Shown here one piece after another: positions 20,294 through 29,030 of a stretch of DNA of 64,000 nt. Below the pieces are notes generated by a model, which was given only the letters and a program-made list of their open reading frames with translations, was not told the DNA's origin and searched no databases. The DNA lies in NCBI RefSeq assembly GCF_019931275.1, contig NZ_JAIOTY010000002.1, positions 496,001-560,000 on the forward strand, written 5' to 3'. The translations under genes were made by a program, and so were the position numbers. This DNA is from Nitratidesulfovibrio sp. SRB-5. GTDB lineage: Bacteria; Desulfobacterota; Desulfovibrionia; Desulfovibrionales; Desulfovibrionaceae. How positions within the stretch are numbered: position 1 is the stretch's first letter; every line of letters begins with the position of its first letter.

Positions 20294-20845
20294 ATGCGCA
20301 TGAACCTGCTCCCGCAAGATGTACTCGTCATGCTCAAGCTCTCGGTGGCGCGGCGTACCCGCTGGACCTACGACCAGTTGGGCGTGGCGCTGGGCATGAG
20401 CATGTCCATGGTCCACAGCTCCATCAGGCGTGCCACGCAAGCCCGGCTGTACGATGAGCACAGGCGCAGGCCCGTGCGCGCCGCGCTGGAAGAATTTCTG
20501 GTGCACGGCGTGAAGTACGCTTTTCCACCGGACATCGGCACGGTGACGCGCGGGGTGCTGACGGCATTTGCCGCCCCCGTGTTGCGCGCCGAATTCGCTC
20601 AGAATCTGGATGACGTTGGGGTATGCGTCTGGCCCCACCCCACGGGGGAGAATCGGGGCGTGGCCCTGACGCCGCTGTATCGTTCCGTACCGGATATCGC
20701 CCGCCCCGGCGATGAACTGTACGATGCCCTGTGCCTGCTTGATGCCATCCGCATCGGGCGAGTGCGCGAGCAGCAGCGGGCGGCGGAATTGCTGGCCGCG
20801 CTGCTGCGTAAGGAGCCTGATGGTGACGATGCGCCGGCTGCGTAA
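20294..20845 (+). CDS. HTH-domain protein, likely antitoxin or regulator partner of the nucleotidyltransferase
   Basis: Encodes 183 residues (ATG 20294; ATG 20300 also possible). An N-terminal helix-turn-helix (about residues 20-52: WTYDQLGVALGMSMSMVHSS, then IRRA) is followed by a basic stretch and a C-terminal domain I do not recognise. The gene overlaps the downstream nucleotidyltransferase by 26 bases, so the two are translationally coupled. The arrangement (HTH protein first, AbiEii-like nucleotidyltransferase second) recalls type IV AbiE systems, but the C-terminal half is not clearly AbiEi. The tandem TCTAGAA site in front may be its operator. The pair interrupts the polyamine genes. 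Confidence 0.7.
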   Translation: MRMNLLPQDVLVMLKLSVARRTRWTYDQLGVALGMSMSMVHSSIRRATQARLYDEHRRRPVRAALEEFLVHGVKYAFPPDIGTVTRGVLTAFAAPVLRAEFAQNLDDVGVCVWPHPTGENRGVALTPLYRSVPDIARPGDELYDALCLLDAIRIGRVREQQRAAELLAALLRKEPDGDDAPAA

Positions 20846-21518
20846 CATCGAGCATGTGCTGGCCGTCGCGCGCCTGCTGGGCGCCCTTGCGGACGAAGTG
20901 GCCTTCGTGGGCGGGGCCAGCGTGGCCCTGCTGCTGACCGACCCGGCGGCCCCGGATGTACGCCCCACGCTGGATGTGGATGTCATTGTGGAGGCGGCCA
21001 CCCGTGCCGCTTACTACCGCGTGGCCGACCGCCTGCGGGCACGCGGCTTCGCGGAGGACATGGACGTGGTGTGCCGCTGGCGGCACGGAACGCTGGCGCT
21101 TGACGTCATGCCTACGGACGATGCCATCCTGGGCTTTTCCAATCGCTGGTACGCCGATGCCTTGCGCCATGCCGTATCCATGACCGTAGACGGCGTGACC
21201 CTGCGGGTGGCCGCCCCGGCGTATTTTCTGGCTACCAAACTGGAAGCCTTTCGGGGCCGTGGCAAGGGCGACTACCTGACCAGCCACGACATGGAAGACC
21301 TGGTGGCCGTGCTGGATGGACGACCGGACATTCTGGACGAGGTGCAGGCCGCGGACGCCGCCGTGCGCGGCTATCTTGCCGCGGCCTTTGCCGCGCTGCT
21401 GGCCGATGACGACTTTCTGGACGCGTTGCCCGGCTACCTGCCGCCCGATCCGGCCAGCCAGGGGCGCGTCCCGCTGCTCATGCAGCGCATGCGCGCCATC
21501 ACCACGGGTGGGGCGTAA
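20820..21518 (+). CDS. Nucleotidyltransferase, AbiEii-like (putative toxin)
   Basis: Encodes 232 residues from ATG 20820, with TAAGGAG four bases upstream, overlapping the HTH gene. The N-terminus has the minimal nucleotidyltransferase pattern: FVGGASVALLL, then RPTLDVDVIVE with the paired metal-binding Asp residues, a third candidate Asp in LALDVMPTDD, and the AAPAYFLATKLEAFRGRGKGD helix typical of AbiEii/AbiGii-type proteins. AbiEii-like toxins transfer nucleotides (for example to tRNA acceptor ends) and act in phage defence. Whether this pair is a real toxin-antitoxin system is an inference from family and arrangement. Confidence 0.75.
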   Translation: MVTMRRLRNIEHVLAVARLLGALADEVAFVGGASVALLLTDPAAPDVRPTLDVDVIVEAATRAAYYRVADRLRARGFAEDMDVVCRWRHGTLALDVMPTDDAILGFSNRWYADALRHAVSMTVDGVTLRVAAPAYFLATKLEAFRGRGKGDYLTSHDMEDLVAVLDGRPDILDEVQAADAAVRGYLAAAFAALLADDDFLDALPGYLPPDPASQGRVPLLMQRMRAITTGGA

Positions 21519-21606
21519 ACGTTTTCCGGCTTCCGCCCTGACGACAGAACGCCGTATTGTTGCCGTCGGCATTCCCGTTTTCCGTTTTCGCAAGGAGTAT
21601 CCCGGA

Positions 21607-22872
21607 ATGATGGATCAAGCCTATCTCGCCAAGCTCGACCCCACCCGCTTTCCGTCCCCGTGTTTCGTGGTGGACGAGGCGCGCATCGAGGCCAACGCCG
21701 CCATCCTGGACACGGTGCAGCGCCGCACCGGGGCCAAGGTGCTGCTGGCGCTGAAGGGCTTTGCCATGTGGAGCCTGTTTCCGCTGCTGTCGCGCGCGCA
21801 CGGCGGGGTGCTGCATGGCACCTGCGCCAGTTCGCCGCACGAGGCGCGGCTGGGCCGCGAGGAATTCGGGGGCGAGGTGCACGCCTTTGCCGCCGGATAC
21901 AGCGATGCGGACATGGCCGAACTGGTGACCCTGGCCGACCATCTGGTGTTCAACTCGTTCGCGCAGTGGCGCAGGTTTCGTCCGGCGGTGGCGGCGGCGG
22001 GGCGGTCCATCGAGTGCGGCATCCGCATCAATCCGGAGCATTCGGAAGGGGCCGTGGCCATCTACAACCCGTGCTCGCCCGGTTCCCGTCTGGGGGTGCG
22101 TCTCCATCACTTCGAGGCCGCACTGGCAGAGGCGGCGGCGCGCGGAGAAGACGCGCTGGACGGCATCTCCGGCCTGCATTTCCACACCCTGTGCGAGCAG
22201 GACGCCGATGCGCTGGACCGCACCCTGCACGCGGTGGAGGCAAGGTTCGGCGCGCATCTTTCGCGCATGAAGTGGCTGAACTTCGGCGGCGGGCACCATG
22301 TCACCCGTCCCGGCTACGACCTTGACCTGCTGTGCCGGTGCATCGACCGCATGCAGCGGAAGTACGGGGTGCAGGTGTACATCGAGCCGGGCGAGGCCGT
22401 GGCCCTGAACGCCGGAGTGCTGCTGTGCACCGTGCTGGACGTGGTGCAGGCCGACATGCCCGTTGCCATTCTGGATACCTCCGCCGCCGCGCACATGCCC
22501 GACGTGCTGGAAATGCCCTACCGCCCCGGTTGCATCGGCTCCGGCCTGCCGGGCGAAAAGGCGTGGACCTGCCGCTTCGCGGGCAAGTCGTGCCTGGCGG
22601 GCGACGTCATCGGCGAATATTCCTTCGACGCCCCCCTGCAACCCGGCGACCGGCTGGCCTTCCTCGACATGGCCATCTACAGCATGGTCAAGACCACCAC
22701 CTTCAACGGGCTGCAACTGCCCGCCATTGCCCGCTACCGGCCTGCCGGACCGGAGGGCAGACCGGAGGGCAGACCGGAAGGGAAGGCGGATGGCGCTGCG
22801 GAAGGGCGGGGCGCGCGGCGCGAGGTGGTGCGGTCCTTCGGGTACGAGGCGTTCAAGTACCGCCTGTCCTGA
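21607..22872 (+). CDS. nspC: Carboxynorspermidine decarboxylase
   Basis: Encodes 421 residues from ATG 21607 with AAGGAG nine bases upstream. It is a PLP fold-III decarboxylase removing CO2 from carboxyspermidine/carboxynorspermidine to give the triamine. Marks: KVLLALKGFAMWSLFPLLS with PLP-lysine K50, the GLHFHTLCEQDADAL and MKWLNFGGGHHVTRPGYD segments, IEPGEAV, and the C-terminal LAFLDMAIYSMVKTTTFNGL. Near residue 380 a 12-bp tandem repeat inserts (EGRP)2 EGKADGAAEGRGARR, a low-complexity loop I do not expect in the family. It is the last step of the pathway begun by speA and the dehydrogenase upstream. Confidence 0.94.
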   Translation: MMDQAYLAKLDPTRFPSPCFVVDEARIEANAAILDTVQRRTGAKVLLALKGFAMWSLFPLLSRAHGGVLHGTCASSPHEARLGREEFGGEVHAFAAGYSDADMAELVTLADHLVFNSFAQWRRFRPAVAAAGRSIECGIRINPEHSEGAVAIYNPCSPGSRLGVRLHHFEAALAEAAARGEDALDGISGLHFHTLCEQDADALDRTLHAVEARFGAHLSRMKWLNFGGGHHVTRPGYDLDLLCRCIDRMQRKYGVQVYIEPGEAVALNAGVLLCTVLDVVQADMPVAILDTSAAAHMPDVLEMPYRPGCIGSGLPGEKAWTCRFAGKSCLAGDVIGEYSFDAPLQPGDRLAFLDMAIYSMVKTTTFNGLQLPAIARYRPAGPEGRPEGRPEGKADGAAEGRGARREVVRSFGYEAFKYRLS

Positions 22873-22972
22873 TGCGGGCGGAGCGGCCCCCCCCCCGTGG
22901 TGGACACCGCTTGCGCCCGCGTCTGGCAGTGAGCATGTATGGATGAGGGCGCCACGCGCCCCGGAGGCGGCC

Positions 22973-23284
22973 ATGATCGACATCAAGCCCGATGCCCTGA
23001 GCCACGTGGCCGGACGCGGCGGACACGTGACGCTGTATTACCAGCCCCTGCGTGGTTGCTGAGGCGGCGGCTCGCTGCTGAGCCTCCCCGCCGTGCGCGT
23101 GGGCAAACCCAAGGGGCTCGAGGCCGCCCGGTTCCGGCGCGAGGAACGCGACGGCGTGACCATCTGGTCCGACCCGGACCTGCGGCCCGAACGTACCACC
23201 GGCAGCGTGACGGTGCGGCTGCGCCGCTTGCTGTGGCTGTGGCCGTATCTGGACATCATCGCGGCGGAAAAGTCGGCCCTGTAG
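22973..23284 (+). CDS. CC/Se-motif selenoprotein, with in-frame UGA read as selenocysteine
   Basis: ATG 22973 has GGAGG five bases upstream. The frame runs to an in-frame TGA at 23060-23062 (codon 30), right after a Cys (LRGC-U-GGGSLL), then stays open to TAG at 23282-23284, giving 103 residues. Base composition and protein-like character continue across the TGA, and a hairpin fitting a bacterial SECIS begins one base after it. The Cys-Sec pair and size match what I recall as the CC/Se-motif (seleno)protein family, which resembles HesB/IscA in outline; the function is unknown and probably redox or thiol related. It lies 100 bases after nspC. Ordinary gene finders would cut it at residue 29 or call only the 3' half from GTG 23093. 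Confidence 0.82.
23063..23092 (+). promoter_or_regulatory. Candidate bacterial SECIS hairpin
   Basis: Directly after the UGA, bases 23063-23067 pair with 23088-23092 and 23069-23073 with 23080-23084. They are separated by a small internal loop containing a bulged T (23085), and the loop GCTGCT caps the stem. Size, position and bulged U resemble SelB-binding SECIS elements. Confidence 0.65.
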
Positions 23285-23707
23285 GGCTGGCTGCGGATGG
23301 CGGGCGGCAGTCCGCCCCTTGTTTCCTCCTCTTTGCCCGCGCGCGCCAACCCGTTTTTCTGCATGCCGCAGGGGCTGCGCGTCTGGCCGCGTCTGGCCGC
23401 GTCTGGCCGCGTCTGGCCGGACAGGTCACATTTTCCGGACTTGGCCGCGCCTGCTCACAATGGACCACAGCGGACCACAGTGGGCCACACCGGGCCACGC
23501 CTGACAGAATCCGCATGCACCGCAAACGAAAGCGCCCCGGCTTCCGGATGTTTCCGGGCCGGGGCGTTTGTTGTGGACAACGCGGTGGGGGAATGGGGCG
23601 GGCGGAGAATAGCCGCCGGATTTAACCGTGGGTAGTTCCTGGGGAATGCCAGCTCAAGTGCGGTGCACTGCCACGCCGGACCACACCGCCCGCCGGGCCT
23701 TCCCCGG
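23285..23707. other. Spacer with decamer repeats and a bidirectional terminator
   Basis: No gene. GTCTGGCCGC is repeated four times head to tail at 23381-23420, followed by GGACCACAG / GGGCCACAC repeats to about 23505. The terminator at 23529-23569 ends the convergent transcripts. Confidence 0.55.
23529..23569. terminator. Bidirectional terminator
   Basis: Stem AAAGCGCCCCGGC / GCCGGGGCGTTT with an inner TTCCGG repeat in the loop, A-rich on the left and T-rich on the right. It serves the selenoprotein gene and the convergent GGDEF-EAL gene. Confidence 0.7.
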
Positions 23708-26458
23708 TCAGGTGTCGCCGTCTCCATCGCGGGGCACGGTCAGCAGTCTGCCCCGTGCTAGCAGAGCGGTGAACTCGTCCGGCGGCAGGGGGCGGCTGAA
23801 CAGGAATCCCTGTACCTCGTGGCAGCCTTCCAGCAGCAGGAAGTTGAGCTGTTCCGGCGTTTCCACCCCTTCGGCCACCACGCGCAACCCCAGCCGGTCG
23901 GCCATGGTGATGATGGTGGCGGCGATGGCCGCGTCGTTGGGGTCGTCGGGGATGTCGCTGATGAACGAGCGGTCGATCTTCAGCGAGGTCAGCGGCAGGT
24001 TCTTGAGCTGGTACAGCGAGGAATACCCGGTGCCGAAGTCGTCCACCGAAAGGGCGATGCCCATTTCCGCCAGCTGGTTCAGCTTGCGGATGGTATGGTC
24101 CACGTCGGTGACGATGGTGGATTCGGTGATCTCCAGTTCCAGCAGGTGCGGCGGCAGGCCCGTTTCGGCCAGCACGTCGGCCACCATGCCCACCAGGTTG
24201 CGGTGGCGGAACTGGTGCACCGAAAGGTTCACGGCCACGTGCAGGTCGGCGTGTCCAGCATCGCACAGGGCGCGGGTTTTGGCGCAGGCCAGGCGCAGCA
24301 TGTGCTCGCCAAGGGGCACGATGAGCCCCGTGGACTCCGCCAGGGGGATGAACTCCGCCGGGTGTTCCTGACTGCCGTCGGCGCGGGTCCAGCGGGCCAG
24401 GGCCTCCATGCCGGTGATCAGGCCGGTGTTCAGGTCCACGCGCGGCTGGTAGTGGGCGGTGATGTCTCCGGCGGCAAGGGCGCGGTGCAGGTCGCCTTCC
24501 AGCGACAGGCGGCGCACGGCGCGATCGTTCATGGCCGGGGTGAACAGGTGGTAGCGGCGCTTGCCCTGTTCCTTGGCGCGCGACATGGCGATGTCGGCGT
24601 TGCGCACCAGGGTGTCGGGGTCGTCGCCGTCGTCGGGAAACAGGGCGATGCCCACGCTGGCGCCCACGAACAGCTCGTGTTCCTGCACCCGCACCGGCTC
24701 GGTGAACCGGGCCAGCAGCCGTTCGGCCACCTGCGCCGCATCGCGTTCGCTCTCCACGTCTTGCAGCACCACCACGAATTCGTCGCCGCCCACGCGGGCC
24801 AGGGTGTCCTGCGGGCGGACCATCTGGCGCATCTGCTCGGCGGCCTGTTGCAGGTAGATGTCACCCACCATGTGGCCCAGGCTGTCGTTGACCTGCTTGA
24901 AGTTGTCCAGGTCCACCGACAGCACGGCCACCTTGCGGTCCTCGCGCCGGGCGCCGTTGATGGCCATGCCCAGCCGGTCGCGCAGCAGGGCGCGGTTGGG
25001 CAGACCGGTGAGCGCGTCGTGGTGGGCCTGATGCTGGATCTGCGATTCCTTGGCCTTCAGTTCCGTGATGTCGTGAAACACGGCCACGTAGTACTCGGTG
25101 CGTCCGGTGGGGCCGGGAATGGCGCTGATGCTCAGCCATTCGGGGTACACTTCGCCGTTCCTGCGGCGGTTCCATATCTCGTCTTCCCAGCGGCCTTCCT
25201 CCACCAGCGCGCGCCACATGTCTTCGTAGAAGGCGCTGTCGTGGTGGTGCGATTTCAGGATGCGCGGGCTCTGGCCCACGGCGTCGTCCGCCGGGTATCC
25301 GGTGATGGTGGTGAAGGCCGGGTTCACCGCCACGATGTTCCCCTCCGGGTCGGTGATGCAGATGCCTTCCAGCGCGTTGCGGAACACCCGTTCGAACAGC
25401 CGGGCCTGGCGTTCGGCGGTGCGGCGTCCGGAAATGTCGTGCACCACCACCAGCGCGGTCATGCCCTTGCCCCGCAGCAGGGACAGGGGCAGGGGCTCCA
25501 CGCTCACCTCGGCCTCGTGGGGGCCGTGCGCGGCGGTGCAGATTCCTTCCATGCAGAAACCGCCGGTGGGGCAGAAGTCGCTGCCGGGGCTGGCGCCGCC
25601 CGTGCCCTGGCGCGGTTCGGCCGGGGTGGAGTCTGGCGGGGTTGCGGCTGGCAGGGGGCAGCCGGCCAGCAGGTTGTCGATGCGGGTCTCGATGTCCGGC
25701 GGCAGCAGGTCTGCCGTGCGCAGGGACAGCAGTGTTTCGCGCGGGTGGCCGGACATGCGCTCGGCGGCGCGGTTGCAGTCCACGATGCGGCCCCCTTCGC
25801 CGCGCACGTACACGGCGTCCGGGGCCAGTTCGAACAGCGCGCGGAAGCGGGCCGTGCTTTCGGCCAGTGCGGCGGTGCGCTGGCGCACCTCTTCTTCTAT
25901 TTCGGCCTCGACCAAGGTGGTGACGTCGAAGGCCAGGCCCAGCACGGCGCCCGGTCCGGCCACCTCGGTCGGCAGGGGCAGCTTGGCCACGCGGAACACC
26001 CGCTCGGCCTCGTCGTCGGGCAGCATGCGCTCGCACAGCAGGGGGGTGCCGTCTTCGGCCACGCGCCGGTCCTCGTCCAGCAGGGCGCTGGCCACGGCGT
26101 GGGGAAAGATGTCGCGCGGGGAAAGCCCCACCACGTCCTTGCCGGGCACACCGGCCAGGTCGGCATACAGGTGGTTGGCGGCCAGGTAGCGGCCCTCGCC
26201 GTCGCGCAGGAACAGCGCCACCAGGGGGTTGTCCAGCAGGGCGCGCAGCAGGCCGGGCGTCTGGCTGCCGGATGTCAGGCTGCCGGACGTGCCTTGTCCG
26301 GACGTGCCTTGTCCGGGGGTGTCGTGTCCGGGGGCACCTTGTCCGGGGGCACCTTGTCCGGACGCATTTTGGCCGGGGTTTTCCGCGTTCGCTGGCCCCC
26401 CGGCGGCACGGTGTTCCTGTTCCTCGTCCCGCATGTGCTGTGGCATGTCGCCCGTCAT
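23708..26458 (-). CDS. Multi-PAS GGDEF-EAL protein (cyclic-di-GMP turnover)
   Basis: Encodes 916 residues; ATG 26458 is preceded by AAGGGGGG. Order: a Gly/Gln/Ser-rich head (about 25-65, 5-residue GQGxx repeats), PAS (about 65-185), PAS (200-325, interrupted by a Cys-containing Pro/Gly loop with CPTGGFCMEGIC), PAS-PAC (345-470), GGDEF (about 475-640) and EAL (about 650-900). The cyclase motif is GGDEF with an RxxD I-site (RPQD); the phosphodiesterase motif reads EALARW with later DDFGTG. Both catalytic halves look intact. It has no membrane segment, so it is probably a cytosolic sensor. It is divergent from the universal stress gene. Confidence 0.92.
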   Translation of the reverse strand: MTGDMPQHMRDEEQEHRAAGGPANAENPGQNASGQGAPGQGAPGHDTPGQGTSGQGTSGSLTSGSQTPGLLRALLDNPLVALFLRDGEGRYLAANHLYADLAGVPGKDVVGLSPRDIFPHAVASALLDEDRRVAEDGTPLLCERMLPDDEAERVFRVAKLPLPTEVAGPGAVLGLAFDVTTLVEAEIEEEVRQRTAALAESTARFRALFELAPDAVYVRGEGGRIVDCNRAAERMSGHPRETLLSLRTADLLPPDIETRIDNLLAGCPLPAATPPDSTPAEPRQGTGGASPGSDFCPTGGFCMEGICTAAHGPHEAEVSVEPLPLSLLRGKGMTALVVVHDISGRRTAERQARLFERVFRNALEGICITDPEGNIVAVNPAFTTITGYPADDAVGQSPRILKSHHHDSAFYEDMWRALVEEGRWEDEIWNRRRNGEVYPEWLSISAIPGPTGRTEYYVAVFHDITELKAKESQIQHQAHHDALTGLPNRALLRDRLGMAINGARREDRKVAVLSVDLDNFKQVNDSLGHMVGDIYLQQAAEQMRQMVRPQDTLARVGGDEFVVVLQDVESERDAAQVAERLLARFTEPVRVQEHELFVGASVGIALFPDDGDDPDTLVRNADIAMSRAKEQGKRRYHLFTPAMNDRAVRRLSLEGDLHRALAAGDITAHYQPRVDLNTGLITGMEALARWTRADGSQEHPAEFIPLAESTGLIVPLGEHMLRLACAKTRALCDAGHADLHVAVNLSVHQFRHRNLVGMVADVLAETGLPPHLLELEITESTIVTDVDHTIRKLNQLAEMGIALSVDDFGTGYSSLYQLKNLPLTSLKIDRSFISDIPDDPNDAAIAATIITMADRLGLRVVAEGVETPEQLNFLLLEGCHEVQGFLFSRPLPPDEFTALLARGRLLTVPRDGDGDT
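26259..26382. repeat. 15-bp tandem repeats in the 5' end of the GGDEF-EAL gene
   Basis: Roughly seven degenerate 15-bp units (CCGGACGTGCCTTGT and CCGGGGGCACCTTGT types) encode collagen-like GQGTS and GQGAP pentapeptides on the minus strand. The length in multiples of three keeps the frame if copy number changes. Confidence 0.8.
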
Positions 26459-26764
26459 TCGGACCCCCCCTTGAAAACACGGCGCACGTGGATGGCCAGA
26501 TGGCATGCCATACCAGAAAGCATGGGGGGCCGGAAGAGGCGTCCGCGCGCCATTTGCCGCCGACAGGGTGCGGCAGGCGGACCGGGTGCGAACCGGCACG
26601 GGGGTTGCGCAGGTTACGCCAGTCGTGCCATTGTGCATGCATTGGCATCCCCCCGCCATGTCGCGCAATCCGTTCCTGCAGCCCGATGCAGGGAAACCGC
26701 GGTGACGGCGGGGGATGCATGCACGCGACGCCACCGGCGCGCACAGCATGAAGGAGTGGGCGTC

Positions 26765-27190
26765 ATGTCCTACGCACGGATACTGCTTCCCATGGACGGC
26801 TCGGAGCATGCACGCCTGGCCCTGCGCCACGCGGTGGCCCTGGCCCGTTGCAGCGGCACGGGCCATATCGTGCTCATGTACAGCTTTGGCGAGATTCCCG
26901 CCCTTATCGGCGGCGAGGCGCGCGAGGAACTGGTGCGCGAATGCACCCAGGAGGCAGAGGCGCTGCTGGCCGAGCCGCGCGCCCTGCTGGACGAACTGGG
27001 CGTGCCCAGTTCCGTGCGCATCGTGGACGGCGCCCCGGGCAGGGCCGTGGTGCGCGTGTGCGACGAGGAAGGTTGCGATACCATCGTCATGGGCTCGCGC
27101 GGGCTGGGCGAACTGGGCGGCATGATAATGGGCAGCGTCACCCATCAGGTGCTGCAACTGGCCAAGGTGCCCGTGCTGGTCGTCCGCTAG
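26765..27190 (+). CDS. Universal stress protein, UspA family
   Basis: Encodes 141 residues from ATG 26765 with AAGGAG upstream. The single Usp domain shows RILLPMDGSEHARLALRHA at the start and the ATP-binding pattern G-2x-G-9x-GS near the end (GSRGLGELGGMIMGSVTHQV), so it is of the ATP-binding type. Such proteins support survival under stress and starvation. A cardiolipin synthase gene follows 72 bases later and may be co-transcribed. Confidence 0.92.
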   Translation: MSYARILLPMDGSEHARLALRHAVALARCSGTGHIVLMYSFGEIPALIGGEAREELVRECTQEAEALLAEPRALLDELGVPSSVRIVDGAPGRAVVRVCDEEGCDTIVMGSRGLGELGGMIMGSVTHQVLQLAKVPVLVVR

Positions 27191-27262
27191 GCGAGGGGTG
27201 GCGTTCATGGCCCGTAGCGTGTCTTGCGCGCCGCAGCGCAACGCAACCCGGCGGGGTGCGGC

Positions 27263-28732
27263 GTGACCCCCATTTCGGCGGCCGCCCTGACCACCCTGCA
27301 ATGGGTGCTCATTTCCGCCATGTACGGGGTGTCCGTGTACGCGGCGGGCCACGCCCTGCTGCACAAGCGCGACCCCCGCGCGGCCCTGGGGTGGATTGCC
27401 GTGTGCCTGACCTTTCCCCTGGCCGGGCCGCTGCTGTATTTCCTGTTCGGCATCAATCGCGTGCACAGCCGCGCCGCCCGCCTGCTGGAAGAATCGGAAA
27501 CCCGCCGCCTGCGCGAAGGGGGCCGCCTGCACGGCGGCCCGGCCCGCCACGAGCCGCCGGGGGCCATGCCGTCCGGCATCGTGCCGCCGCGCTACGAGCG
27601 GATGGCCAGGGTGGGCTACGCGGTCACCGGACGACCACTGGCCGGGGGCAACCACGTGCAGCCGCTGCACAACGGCGAACAGGCCTACCCCGCCATGCTC
27701 GAGGCCATCGACAACGCCGAGCACAGCGTCTTTCTGACCACCTACATCTTCGGCACCGGCGACGCGGGCCAGCGCTTCGTGGATGCCCTGGCCGACGCCG
27801 CCGCGCGCGGGGTGGACGTGCGGGTCATCGTGGACGGCGTGGGCGGCCTGTACCACTGGCCGCGCGCCTGGCGGCGGCTGACCCGGCGCGGGGTGCGCGT
27901 GGAGCGCTTTCTGCCGCCGCACCTGGTGCCGTTGCAGCTTTCGGTAAACCTGCGCACCCACCGCAAGGTGCTGGTGTGCGACGGCAGGGTGGGCTTTACC
28001 GGGGGCATGAACATCGCCCAGAACCACATGGCCGCGCAGGGCTGCACCCGGTGCGTCACCGACCTGCACTTCCTGTTCAGCGGCCCCATCGTGGCCCAGT
28101 TGCAGGAGGCCTTCCTGCGCGACTGGGGCTTTGTCACCGGCGAATACGCGCCCGGCCCCACGGTGCGCGAGGAACCCTGCGGCGATTCGCTGTGCCGCAT
28201 GGTGCTGGACGGTCCCGGCTTCGGCTTCGAGCGCGTGCACGACCTGCTGGCGGGCGTGGTGGCCGGGGCGGAGCGGTCCATCCACATCATGACGCCCTAT
28301 TTCCTGCCCTCGCGAGAGCTGATCAGCGGCCTGCGGGCCGCTTCGCTGCGCGGGGTGGAGGTGCACTGCGTGCTGCCGGGCCGCAACAACCTGCCCTTCG
28401 TGCACTGGGCCTCACGCAACCTGCTGCCATCGCTGCTGGAAAGCGGGGTGCGGGTGTACTACCAGCCGCCGCCGTTCTGCCACACCAAGCTGCTGCTCAT
28501 CGACGGGTGCTATGCCCACGTGGGCTCGGCCAACATCGACCCGCGCAGCCTGCGCCTGAACTTCGAGCTGACCGTGGAGGTGCTGGACACCACCGTGGCC
28601 CGCCAGTTGGGCCAGCACTTCGAGGCGGTGCGCGCCGTGGCCGCAGAGGTGACGCCCCAGTCGCTGACCGCCCGCAGCATGGCGGTGCGCCTGCGCGATG
28701 CCGTGTGCTGGTTGTTTTCCCCTTACCTGTAG
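27263..28732 (+). CDS. cls: Cardiolipin synthase, phospholipase D superfamily
   Basis: Encodes 489 residues from GTG 27263; a TTG at 27224 would add 13 residues and no start has a good ribosome site. Two N-terminal membrane helices (PLDNc region, AALGWIAVCLTFPLAGPLLY) are followed by two HKD motifs: HRKVLVCDGRVGFTGGMN (near 232) and HTKLLLIDGCYAHVGSANID (near 406). Cls joins two phosphatidylglycerols to cardiolipin and glycerol at the inner membrane. All expected domains are present. Confidence 0.92.
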   Translation: MTPISAAALTTLQWVLISAMYGVSVYAAGHALLHKRDPRAALGWIAVCLTFPLAGPLLYFLFGINRVHSRAARLLEESETRRLREGGRLHGGPARHEPPGAMPSGIVPPRYERMARVGYAVTGRPLAGGNHVQPLHNGEQAYPAMLEAIDNAEHSVFLTTYIFGTGDAGQRFVDALADAAARGVDVRVIVDGVGGLYHWPRAWRRLTRRGVRVERFLPPHLVPLQLSVNLRTHRKVLVCDGRVGFTGGMNIAQNHMAAQGCTRCVTDLHFLFSGPIVAQLQEAFLRDWGFVTGEYAPGPTVREEPCGDSLCRMVLDGPGFGFERVHDLLAGVVAGAERSIHIMTPYFLPSRELISGLRAASLRGVEVHCVLPGRNNLPFVHWASRNLLPSLLESGVRVYYQPPPFCHTKLLLIDGCYAHVGSANIDPRSLRLNFELTVEVLDTTVARQLGQHFEAVRAVAAEVTPQSLTARSMAVRLRDAVCWLFSPYL

Positions 28733-28962
28733 GGGCAGCGCCCCGGCATTCGTCCCCCCTTTCGGAAAAATCATCCTGCATGGCGTGCCGGACGGGTTTC
28801 GCAGCCCACCGGCATCATGGCGTTTTTCAGGGGGGCAGTACTGAGGGTGCACGGCGGGGCCCCGCGCGCCGGTTTTTTCAGAACGCGGAATGCAATGATG
28901 GCGGGATGTTGCCACGGCGCTGTGCGGCGTTCCGGCCCGTTTCGCCGGGGCAGGGAACGGGG

Positions 28963-28990
28963 TTGACACCCCCTGCCAGGGGATTACTAG
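28963..28990 (+). promoter_or_regulatory. Candidate sigma-70 promoter
   Basis: TTGACA (28963-28968), 16-base spacer, TACTAG (28985-28990), 41 bases upstream of the phospholipase-like gene start. The spacer and its surroundings (CCCCCTGCCAGGGGG) also form a small hairpin. Confidence 0.45.
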
Positions 28991-29030
28991 GGGGGTCGCA
29001 ACGCAGTTTACCCGGAAGGTAGCCTTCGGA

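Noticed and set aside
23093-23284. Separate small gene starting at GTG 23093
   Set aside because: It is in the same frame as the upstream segment across a TGA with a SECIS-like hairpin, so one selenoprotein gene explains both parts better.
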